Shown here piece after piece: positions 11,001 through 23,000 of a stretch of DNA of 64,000 nt. The notes below the pieces were generated by a model. That model was not told the origin of the DNA. It was given only the letters and a program-made list of their open reading frames with translations, and made no database searches. The first letter of the stretch is position 1, and the number at the start of each line of letters is the position of its first letter. A program made the position numbers and the translations under genes. Origin of the DNA: Uloborus plumipes (lineage: Eukaryota; Arthropoda; Arachnida; Araneae; Uloboridae); NCBI GenBank assembly GCA_038373865.1, contig JAXGGA010001136.1, positions 1 to 64,000 of the forward strand. Reading direction: 5' to 3'.

Positions 11001-14000
11001 TTAATATGAATAAAAACTGATTTTTTTCTTCACAGAGAAAATCGCAACGGATCCTCTAATGATGTATGCTCTAATAAGTCACTTGAAAAACCTGTTATCA
11101 ATGCCATGTAACGTAACTGATAAAGTAACGTAAGTATTTTTAAAAATAATTTTAGAATGGTATTTTTAAACCACACATCAGCTCTGTAGTATGTTTCCAG
11201 TTGGAAGGAAATGGAATACATTTAATTTGGTGGCTCAGAAAGTAATGCATGCTACTTAAATTCTTTAAAAATCTATGCTGCAAGTCAAAGATCACTGAGG
11301 AAATTATAATCATACTACATTGAAACTTCGATAAGTCGTCAAGTTGCAGGCAGGGGCGCCCCGAGCTTAAATTTTTGGGAGGGGGAAAATTCTCAATTTG
11401 CCGAATGGAACTTCAAAATGTGCCGAATGAAAAAAATACGAGCATGTACACAAACCTTATACCATTACTTTGTGAGAAAAAATGATTGTTATCACTTAAA
11501 AAAAAGAAAAAAAAAACGAGAACTTTGATAACTAACAACTGGGTTGTATGCTGAATCGTCAAAGCGATTGATTGGATTTCTTATATACATATATACAGAT
11601 TAAAACATATTGACTGCAAAACAGATTATAAAATATTGCATATTAGTAGCTTATTTTTTAATGGCGAATCAAAGAAATTATAACGGGATTTTTTTTGTCA
11701 ACAATTTCTTCATATATTACATGTATAATTAATTGAAAATGATGAAAACTAATTTTATTAAATTCTAAGAGAAAAGCATAATGTCTGAAAAATAATTTGA
11801 ACAAAGATTAAAAATAATTCATGGCTAAAATTTTTACACAATTTTTTCCAAAGGCATGACAACCTTTAACGAAGATATTAATTTGTTTCTAATTATTGAA
11901 GTTGGTGGCGGATTTACCAAGTCACACATGTCCAACTGTGACATAAGAGCCCGGAAAGGAGTTTAAACTGCACATGAAAAAAGGTTCACGTTAAACAAGG
12001 GGCTCCCAAAATGTATTGCGACAGGCTCTCAAGTGTGGGAGTCCTATGGTCATTGATTTAAATCAGTAAGTAAAAAATGCATTGAAACAAATTAAAAGGA
12101 GGAAAAAAATATCAATTTAAAGCTAACCCGTCGATGGTAATAATTCGCTGCTTGAAGCAATCTTTATTTTCTTTCTTGCAGCATCAAATTGATTTTTTGG
12201 AGCTCCAGCAAGTTTCACGGAGATATGTCTTTCACCGTGGCAAAGTTCCTCATGTTTTCGTTTATAATCGTCATCAAAATTAGTTCCACAAATTAAACAC
12301 TCAACTTTATATCGTTTACGAATTATCTTCATTGCAAGCAAAATCAATAAATTAAGTAAAACAGATAGATGTATTTTAGTACTATAATTAAAACGAAAAA
12401 CAATATTGAACTTAAGCAAATGCAAGCACAGCTCGAGCATAGCATCCTAAGACTGCAGTTTCGTCCTTATTGTGGACTCCTCAATTAGGAATATAATAGC
12501 CAATGATCGAGCTCCTCTTCTATTCTTAACTGAGGAGTCCACAATAAGGACGAAACTGCAGTCTTAGGATGCTATGATCCAGCTGTGGGTGCATTTGCTT
12601 CAGTTCTGCCTCAGCCCTGACTTATGGGCGGTAACACATTGCATAAATATTGAACTTGTTCGACGGTCGATTCTTTTCGTAGTGAAGAAAGTCAAAAAAT
12701 GGAACTAAATAAATGAAGCTAAGCAGATAATATTTTTCAGTGCGATAAATGAGAAAATCTGCTAGTGAAGCAAAAGAAAAAAACTGAAGTCCCCGCACAT
12801 GGTATTAGAGTTCTTTGCGTTCAAAGTGCAACATTTATGCATTGCAGCATGGGGTCATGCTACACACACACTATGGAATTCACAGAAAGGCTCCAAGGAA
12901 AGAAACGGTTTGGTTTATAGCAAATAACGTCAACAAAAGAATGAGATATATTTTTATTAATCGGATCTTCTCATTTTCAACGATGACAAATGTATAACAA
13001 AAAAAAAAAAGATTGCAAAAAAAATATTTAAATACTATCTCCGAATGTGCCGAATCGTTATCCGATTTTGCCGAATGAGGAAGATGTTTGGGAGGTCTCG
13101 GTGACCTCCCTGGACCTCCCTTCGGGGCGCTCCTGGTTGCAGGTTAAGCAAAAAAAAAAAAAACACTTATCGAAAATTCAGTTTAACGAAAACGAAAATG
13201 AAACTAGAATAAAATAAAATACTATTTCTTAAACTCATTAAATTTATAATGGGACCAAAAACTGAGAGAATAATGCATCAAGGAAATTATATATGTGTAC
13301 TTGACATTATTTAACATGCAGTGTAATTATATAAATTCAAGAGATTGTTTATGTTAAAAAACAAATGAAATTTTTATGCTGAAATATAACAACTTTTTTA
13401 CTCACCGAAAAACAAGAAAAAAAAATGTATTCACAAAAAAGCTCTATTCAAATATTATTTCCGAGCTGAAATTTACTTTCATTAAATAGTCCTCAGATAT
13501 TTAATACTTCTAAGGAGTAGTCGAAAACAGTGTGATCAGAATTTATAAACAAGCAAAATACATCTACTGCTCTGTAGATTCTTGAATTCTAAGGTTATTT
13601 TAGATTTCTGGCTCTCAAGTTCTTTCTTGTCTTCTCTTGTGTTTGATGTTTTCCCTTCTTCATGATAAAATATCTTCATTAATAAATCACTCTGACTATA
13701 ATTCCGTCACCAGATGCTGCAAAATTTTGAAAAAAGTCTCTCTTGATTTGGGGGGGGGGGGGGGGGGGGGGAATCGGACAATCCCTTATATATGCCCTTG
13801 GTTTGGAAGTCGTATTTATGGTTACAGTCAAATTCGTTTAGCAGAGTTTAATTTGAACAAACTAATCTGAATATACAACTCAACACCTTTTAGTTTTTAC
13901 TCTTGATATATTCTCAGAATTGTTTTCATTTCAAATCGGCTAAAAGTTACTCAACTCTTTTGCTATTGGATCACGTTACTTCGCAGGCATCGATGGGCAA

Positions 14001-17000
14001 ATAAACACATGGTTTACAATTGAAACTCAACGAGGGCAATTTCACATGCCACGTCAGATAATAAAAATGGGACATTTAGGAAATCTTTACATAAAGTTTG
14101 AAGCTATAAAGTAAGTTTAAATATTTTTGAAATGTTCTGGTTTTTTAGGAAATTGCTCCAAGAATAAAATAAAGGCCTATTTTCTAACAGAAAAGAAGGG
14201 GTGGGGTAAAACGGGGTGACAGTTGTTTACAAGTCACAGTCCCCATACCTTCGTCTCGGATTTAAACCGAGAGAATTTAGGCAGGCAAATCACTCAGATA
14301 AGAAACTCATTTCTGTTTAACAATAAGACCTTCGGACTTCATGTAGAACATCAAAATCTAGATCTTCATTTTACAATGAAGGAGTGTGCAAGTATGAAAC
14401 ATATTTATTTGTTTATTTATTAATTTTCTTGTTTCTTTTGCGTTATTGTTGGATTTTACATATTATCTTGATACTTGTTCTAGGCCAGAATTAAAGTATA
14501 GAAGGAGAATAGTGGAAATGTTCATCGATAACATAGATTCACTTCATCAGACTGAAGCTATTCCCCTCGATGTTATGAAAGGTAAGTTTTAATTTTCTGT
14601 ACTTAACTTACATTACAGGGCATTTCACGATATTTAGCTGTTACGGACTTAATATTTCGGAAGCATGTTTTAGCCTCCTCTTCATGATTGGTACAAGCAT
14701 TCAATCTAAACTTTTTGTAAATTTGTGGTACTGTATGTACTTATTGCATACCATTGAAAAATTTTGAATTTCTAAATATAAAGAAATATATATATATTGC
14801 ATGTTATAAACTCTACATTTGAAAATCCGTGTCTCCCCCTTTGATAAAGCCTGATTATGAAAAATAATAAGTTGCCTTTTTTTTTTCAATCTTCATCAAA
14901 TTCAGTTGATTGAAACTTTTTTAAAAATTGGTATTAGGGTTGTAGACAGCCTAAATGTCCAGGGAAGGCCGAAATTTTTTTTTGGCCAAGTGGGGAAAGA
15001 AAAAGAAGTAATAATGAAGGTTGCTATTTTCAGATTAACAATCTTTGCAATTTGTAACTAAAATCTTTGGGTTGGAATGAGATATGATCACCACTAAAGT
15101 TATGCAGATCTTTTTTCCTTAAAAGTAGTCCAGCCGCAGTTGCCGTCATGAAGGCACTAGGGGAATAAAGTTGGAGACGCCTTCACACTTTTTTCAAACT
15201 TCTGTTAAATGCAGAGAGAGTGAGTGTAAGAGAGAGAGAGACAGAAGGATTTCCATTTTCTGATCTATGAGGGTCATTACTAAAAGTAGGTATAGACAAT
15301 ATGAATGTAAGTGCATATATTTCATTCACTCAGAAATGTAGTATTTTCAATCTTAAAAATACATTTTAGATAATTTTCGGGTATGTTGTGGGACAAAAAG
15401 GTTTAAAGACGTTATACCGTCAATATTTATAAATATGATCTTTAAAAGGATAATAGTTTTTTCCCTTGATTTTTCCCGACTCTAGCTCTAAAGTGCAGGT
15501 TCAGACAATCTTCAGTGAAGTTAAGGAAGGAAGAGATTTGTGGCCCACCGGCCCACCCTCGGAAAAGTTCCAAATTTGCAGTATTGAGAATGCATCTTTG
15601 GTTATCTTAGAGAGAGAAAAGGCTCAATAGTGGTCCCTCAATCATTTTTTGAAATTGAAACTTCAAACACAATTAAGGATTATCTCTGACTATGTTAAGG
15701 AGAAAGGGGTTTTGGGCTAACCCACGGAAAAGTTCCAAAATTGTAGTCGCTTAAAATGCTGTTAGGGAACCAGCAATTCTTCGGGATTGAAATTCCGAAA
15801 GCATAATTTTAGTTCCAATGGTCCAAGGCTCTCTCCTCGAGTTTTTCCGAAATTAAAGCTGTTAAAATGAAATTTAAGACGTAATGTAATGATCTTGGTG
15901 GTAGAGGAGGAGGGGGGGGGGGAATGAATGTCCCACATCGAAGTAGGCTTTTAAGCAGCAGCTTTTAAGGAAATCTTTGGTTGTGTTTGTAGAAAAAGTT
16001 CAGGGGCTCTCCCCTGGAATTTTTTTTTAAATTGAAGCCTTAAAACCAAAATTTTAGACAATTTTGCGCGCTATTAGGGAGAGTAACAAGTTAATTGGAT
16101 CTCTGTAATTTTTCCAAACTGAAGTCCTGAAAAGCAAATTTTTGACAATGTTTAATGATAGGAAAGAGGTGCACTTTCCTTGAGAGTCTTTAAAATTGAA
16201 GTCCTAAATACACTGCTCGACATTGAAAATGCAACACCAAGAAGGAGTGGTCAGAAATTGATGAAATTTGGTAAGAAGTCAGAGACAGCATGGAACAATA
16301 AGTGATATTTATTTCAAAATAAATAAGCAAAATTTAGAGCGAGGACGGCGTCGGCTCAGTAAGAAGTAGGACCACCGCGGACAGCGATGCACGAAGAAAC
16401 ACGTCTAGGCATGGAGTCAATAAGCCTGCGGATGGTGTCCTGAGGGATGGCACTCCATTCCCTTTCTACCATTTGCCACAGTTCGTCCTCTGAACGAGGT
16501 AGTGGCAGGTTCTGCAAACGGCGTCCAATCACGTCCCACACATGTTCGATTGGTGACAAGTCAGGAGAGTATGGTGGCCAGGAAAGTATCTGTACACCTC
16601 GTAGAGCATGTTGGCTGATTCAAGCACTGTGAGGCCGGGCGTTATCCTGTTGAAAAATTGCATTTGGCAGACCCTGGAGGTAGGGGATTGCCACCGGCCG
16701 CAGTACATTATTTACCTATCTTTGGGCCGTCATAGTGCCCCGAATACGAACTAGAGGTGATACGGAATTGTATGCAATAGTGCACCAAACCATTATGCCA
16801 CGTTGTCGTGCTGTGGGGCGTTCCACTCCACAGTTACTGCCGGATTCGATCTTTCTCCACGTCGACGCCACACGTATGCGATGACTATCGCTGGACAAAC
16901 AGAAGCGGGATTCATCTGAGAACACTACGGTTTGCCATTCTGCCATTCACGTCGCTCTGGTCCGGCACCATTCCAAACGTTGGAGTCTGTGCTGTGAGGT

Positions 17001-20000
17001 CAATGGCAGTCTTCTTAGCGGGCGCCGTGATTGCAGGGCACGTGCAACCAGTCGACGGGAAATGGTTCTGGTCGACACAGGAACATCCAGGGTACCTTGC
17101 ACGTGCTGCAGAATCGACGTACAAGTGACTCCGCCACAGCTTGTCGGTGAATCCGTCGATCTAAGCGGTCTGACGTCACTCTGGCTGCACCTGCACCCCT
17201 CAATGTGGCTACATTTCCTCTTTCCAACCATCTCCGACACAGCCGATGCACAGTGCTTGCATCCATGTGGGTATCAGCTGCAATTTGACGTATGGACCAA
17301 CCTCACCTTCTCAGTCCGATCACCATACCCCTTGTAAAGTCGTCTATATGCTGGAAGTGTCTTCGTTGAGGACGGCGTGGCATTTCCTCCTGTCACACGT
17401 ATCCTTCGAGACAAAAACCAAATTTCTCCGATAATTAGTCTGGCAGAAAAACCAACATGAACATAGCCCACTTTTCAACTTCATTCTCTTATATCTTACT
17501 TCACGTGCGTCGGAGAACTGCGCATTTCATATCATTTGCATAACTCAGTGACGTGCGTCTACGGTAAAATTTGCATGAATTTCTGACCACTCCTTCTTGG
17601 TTTTGCATTTTCAATGTCGAGCAGTGTACATAGTTGTATCTTTGATGACTAGGGATAGGGTTCGGGAAGTCTTCCCCAGATTTCTTTCAAAATTGAAGTT
17701 TCCAAATATGCACTTCTAGGCTATCTTTGGTAACGTGAAATGAAAATATTTTCATGTGGGTTAACATAAAGCTACTTCAACAATTTAGAATGACAACTTA
17801 ACCCATAAGGTATGGTTTTCAGTGAGGGGTCTGAAAAGAGGTGATCTATAAATAGATCACTTGTCGGCAACGAGTTAAAAAGTATCAAGGTCTTTTTTGA
17901 TAAAAGTTAACCTGAACTTTAGAACATTTTGAACACGTTTGGGTAACACATCCCTTTAAATCTAGAATAGTGCATGTATCCCACCTCCCTCATATCGATC
18001 TTGTGTTCGCACCAAATTTGAAGAGTAGATCTTCAGTCAGTTAAGGCTGTCGACCACTGATCTATACCTTCAAGTATTGATGCTACTCAAAAGAGTTTTT
18101 AGCTACTCAGTAACTCGACTCTCCTAGGGATCAGGAAAATATGTCGAGTTAAGTGTGTGTTAACTTATCGTGATTCTGTACTTTCAACTGTTGCTTTCTC
18201 TAAAGCTTGTTTACTAGAGCTTAAAATCAACGGAATAAAAAATAACTCCAGTAAATGATTTTTTCTTTCATCCTTTTTTTTGCTTGAAAATATCATTACA
18301 AAATAAATAAGGAAAACCCTGGGACTGCACCAGCGGTACAAAGGGTGATGGCTGTCCCCCCTCGATACTTAGTGAGAGTTCTAAAAATGAACTCTTTCCT
18401 GAAAACAATGAATTGACTGACCCATAAACAGCAGAATTCTCCATAAAGGTTAATTCAAAAGAATATCGGTAGCTAAAAGTAGACTAAAATAGTATAAGTG
18501 GATGTCAATTTATATATGTTCCTGTAAATGGGTGTCAAGTTAGAGTTTTACACTTATGGAAATTAACATTTTACCAACCATTGGAAAAAAAACTGTTGAC
18601 TTACTAAGATTGTCGAATTTTCCGCGTGTTGAGTTACCAGAGTTCCACTGTATTTAATAATGCATTTTTTTCATTGGAAGATAACGTCCCAACCCTATTT
18701 AGGGTTGCGACTCACAGGTTGGGAACCCCTTGTCTTAGATGACATGATGAATGTACTGTAATTTAAGTTGCTTTAAAAACAAGAAAAAAAAAAACATTTA
18801 TGTGTAAAAATGCTTTCTTTTTTTTGCAGATTGTACATCTCTATTCTTACTTGGTGAAATGTGGATAAATCATAATTTGAAGTCGAAGTATTCCAGAGTA
18901 CTAAGATCAAAAACATTTTATATGGTATTGTATATTATATTTAAAAACTGTTGGAAAATTAACATCAAATTTCTTACATAAGAAGTTTATTATAATAAGT
19001 CTTTGGAGAATTACAGGGAAGGGGACGCACAAATTTGGACTACTACACTTCTGTTAAATCTTGTAACACGCTTCTAAAAGCAATTTTCAGTCTTAATGGC
19101 TAATCATTTTAAGCATTATCAACAATTTAATTAACAGGTTATCACGAACAGAAATATTAATATTTTAACTGGTTTTATAGAGATTCGGTTAAGGGGAACA
19201 AAGTTTCAAATTCTCTACAGAATTGAAATCTTTGTGCAAGTTTTTCTATCAATTACTACTTAACCCTCATTAGTAGTTGTTTGAGTACTCAGGCGTCTTT
19301 GGCAGGAGGGACACGTCCACCTCGGTATTTCAAATAGTAAAAAGTACCCCTCCCATCTCCAGGTGTCTTAAGAATGGGGGGGGGGGGGGAGGGGAGGGTT
19401 ATGTGGTCTTGAAAGTTCAATTTTTTCTTATGGGAAGTTAGAGGAAAGAACAGAGATGGAAGATGCAATTGCTTACTCAACATCTAATATCTTTAAACGA
19501 GCAATTCTTGTATAGATATTTATTTATTTATATATTTATATTTCGGATCTCGAAAACGGCTCTAGGGATTTTGATAAAAATTTGTATTTAGATGAAGTTT
19601 TGGTTTCTGAGTTCATCTACATCGGCGTTTTTTCTGTCAAAACGCGAGTTTTTACAAAACCCCCCGTTTTTTGTGCCTTCATTAAAAGCTTGAGAAGCTT
19701 TCTTTTCACCATTTTCTTTATGATTACTATCATTGTTACTGTCTCATAGCAACCACGTTTAGTATAACAATGGATTTCATATTTAATCACATCAGCGCAA
19801 GTTTAAATTTTATGGTACTTGGCAACGTTAAATTGTTATTGTTTTTGAAATGTTAAAGCAAGGCTTCACTAGATAGTGTCTTATACAGGCTGTTTCATTT
19901 AATATTAATCACATCAGAGTAAATTTAAATTTTTATGGCATTTGGCAACACGTTAGAATTGCTATTGTTTTTGAAATTTAAAAGAGATCGATGAAATAAA

Positions 20001-23000
20001 GTTAGAATTGGGTGTGGACCACTCTTACCATCGATTCGATGATAAGGGTGGGCCGCGGTAGTCCGATCGTAAGTCGTCGGACTCGTAACCGGGAGCCCAG
20101 CCGATCAAAGATCCACCGTCTTCATTAATGGTGGCTGGGAGACGTTTAAGATGTTCGTGGTCACAAAATCCTCCAAGTGAAACGATACCTCTGGGGGAGG
20201 GGGGGGGGAGGAGGGGTGTGCTGAGCTAAAGGTTTGCTTGACCCTTGGGCCTGGTTCAAAAATGAACAGAGCGCTCTTCAAGGCCCCATCCCGGTTAAGC
20301 CACGAGTTGTGGTATGTATGGAGGGAATCCTGGAGTGTGAAGTGAAGTGAAAGTCAAAACCAACTGGAACCAAAGCCGTACTGGAGAACAGGGACTCTGC
20401 ATTTATTCTCATCTACTCCTCCCTCGCCATCGGCGGCAAATGAAATGAAATTGGGTGTGATTTTACGGTGACCATGGATTAAATAAGGTTGTGTTTTTTA
20501 AAACAAATTACGGCTGTTTTAAATGTAATTGCAACCAAAGGCTTAAAAATGCTTTTCAAGTTTATTTAAATAAGTACTTCACACTTTAGAAAAAAACACG
20601 AGTTTTAAAACCTCTTTTTTTTTAACCGAGCGGGCTCGGCCCCCAGGTACTTTTTTAAAAACTGAGTAAAAAATGTTTAGGCTCTCTTTAGAGATGTTGG
20701 GAGTTTAGTAAACTGACATTTAAAGGAAAAAAAAATTCCTTTTGTTAATGATGTTTTTTAAGTGCTGTTCAATAAATCAAACAGACTATGTAGCTATTAT
20801 TTTTTCTTAACAAACTAGCAGTCTCAAACGCCTTCCTTGTTATTGTTGCTCATTTTTGTACATAAATATAATGACTGAAGTAGTTTATGCAGCCAGACAT
20901 ATCCAAGTATTAAGGGAGAGTAGAAATTAAGCTTCAAAAGCCTGAGAAATGGGGGCATAAGAGAGAAATCAGGGACAATTTTAGTTGGGCAGGGAAAAAG
21001 ATTTTGTTCTTCCTGCGGCCACCCTGTTTTTTCCCCTTCTAGTCTGCAGTGTTTTACATTTAATACTTGTCAATTTATTATTGCCTGCAATGCTTATATT
21101 TCTTTTTGTATTTATTTTTATAACCAACTGTGCTATCTTTTTTTCTCATGTAGTGGCAGCGACAAAAGAAATTATATAGAATAGTACAACAACTGTTTCG
21201 ATGGAAAGTGAATGTTGTTTTTCTCATCTGTTGTTGGCGAAAAATATTATTTAAAAATTTTTACCTCAAATATTGTTCTTACTTTATATTTTATTGGCTC
21301 AAAATTTTTCTCAGCAAAAATACTCGTGAAAACTGATCAATATTATTTGAATATCCCAGGAAATTATTCCATCAAGGGAGTATCTTTAACATTGCGCCTA
21401 TGGCAGAACATTCGGTTTCTGGATTTATTATTCGTATAAGTGGGATATTCATTTATCCGTTCCTTGATTTAGCGGGCCCAGCCCTATTTTATTTATCAAA
21501 AACAAAAGGAAGGAAGAAAAAAGTCATTTACTGAAAATACTTTTGAGTTGTAATTATGGAACCTTGATTATTTGATACCTGTTTAACTCGACATATTTTC
21601 ATGCTCCCTTAGGGCAGTGTTTCCCAACCTTAAGTACCTAACTTTAATTTGAAGTAAAATGTACGCAATAAAGCAATTATAACCAATCACTTTTAAACTA
21701 AATATATTAATAAATGAATAAAACTCCTTTAATTGTTTTTCCTTCACAAAGCGAACTGATATAAGCAGTTAAAGGGTAACATTTAATTAAGATCATAGAT
21801 CATCGACGTACTTTTCAAAAGTTTTAAAGAAATTATTTATTTTCTAAACTGGAAACTGGGGGAAGTAAAATCATTGAAACTAAAAATTTGAAAGGGAATA
21901 ATTGAAAATCTAAAAATTCATAAAATTGACAATGAATGACAAAATACTTCTAAAGGTTCATCCAAGCTGCAAGGAGGAAGCTCTTGAACTTTAATTTGAT
22001 TCTTTCTTAACTTGTGATTAATTGTATGAACAACCGGTTTTAAATATGTTTACAATTTCGGTTTTCGCTACCCTTTTATTACTACTGTTTTCTCTTCTAA
22101 ATACCCATCGTACCCCTATCTCCCCTTAAGAATTTATCGCTCTTAGAGGAGTTAAATCGCCCCCAGGTTGGGAACCACTGCCTTAGGGTTATCAAGTTAA
22201 CAAGTTTCTACTGTATTTGTTCTCCCCTTTGGTACTTGTACTCCTGTATTTCAAAATATATATATATTTGATTTTAGGTGACATTTACTAAAACTTAATA
22301 TTTGTTTCAATTAGTACGCTTGTGTTGGTGATGTTTTGGACTTGAAGGTGGATGAAATTACTGACTCAAATTATGAACTTCTGATTGTACATAAGCATTC
22401 TCTAGACTTTAAATTAGATGACTTAAACTTGACAGTAAGTAGCAATTGTTTTTATTTCATATTTGTTTCTGTATTTTTGAAAAACATTATTTTAAAGACC
22501 TTTCATTAATTTTTTTTGTAGTTCAAAACATATTACCTATTTTTGGAATAATTCTAATAATTTTGGAATTAGCTCAATCTCAATCTATTCTTGCAGTCGT
22601 GACATTTGTATGAATATACAGTGCCTTCCAAAAGTTTGTACACGTAGCATTTTCAAATAAATAGGGCTCTATCCATGAATTTAAATTAATGTTTTGAAAT
22701 GGGTATTTAACAATAAGATCTATTATCCATTCTCAACAAAACTACTTGAAATTTGGAAGGATTTGTTATTTTAATTAAAAAATAAAATGAAATAAAATAA
22801 TAATTTTATTATATGAGTTGTTTGATTTTAAACTATTATTTCAGTGTCATTTATTTGTAATATGCCTTAAAAATTTTAATTTTGATTGCAAATGCTTTTC
22901 TTATGTTAAAGGCAATACTTCCCAAAACTGGCACTACCATAGCATTGGCAAAGAATGACTATATAAGAGGTATAGCATTGTTTTCTTTTCTGTTGAATTC

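Larger units (their letters stand above)
11351..13135 (-). mobile_element. hAT transposon, degenerate, in intron 2
   Basis: The ends CAGGGGCGCCCCGA and TCGGGGCGCTCCTG are inverted repeats. GTTGCAGG is duplicated exactly on both sides (11343-11350, 13136-13143), the 8-bp TSD of hAT. CCGAATG motifs recur near both ends. A minus-strand coding remnant with a zinc-finger motif lies at 12124-12330, and a long hairpin is inserted beside it. Confidence 0.85.
14936..17840. repeat. Degenerate ~130-bp repeat field in intron 4
   Basis: Successive units share phrases such as TTTTCAAAATTGAAG, then a GCAATTTTAGGCTATCTTTG-like block, then AACGTTA and a run ending CTCTCCC. They are clearest at 15480-16210 and 17650-17740. 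The same units reappear at 47230-48450 inside a hAT. A Tc1 (16211-17626) interrupts the field. Confidence 0.6.

Noticed and set aside
20040..20110. A functional tRNA gene
   Set aside because: The A/B-box-like head is part of a SINE with TSD and tail; a clean cloverleaf is not evident.
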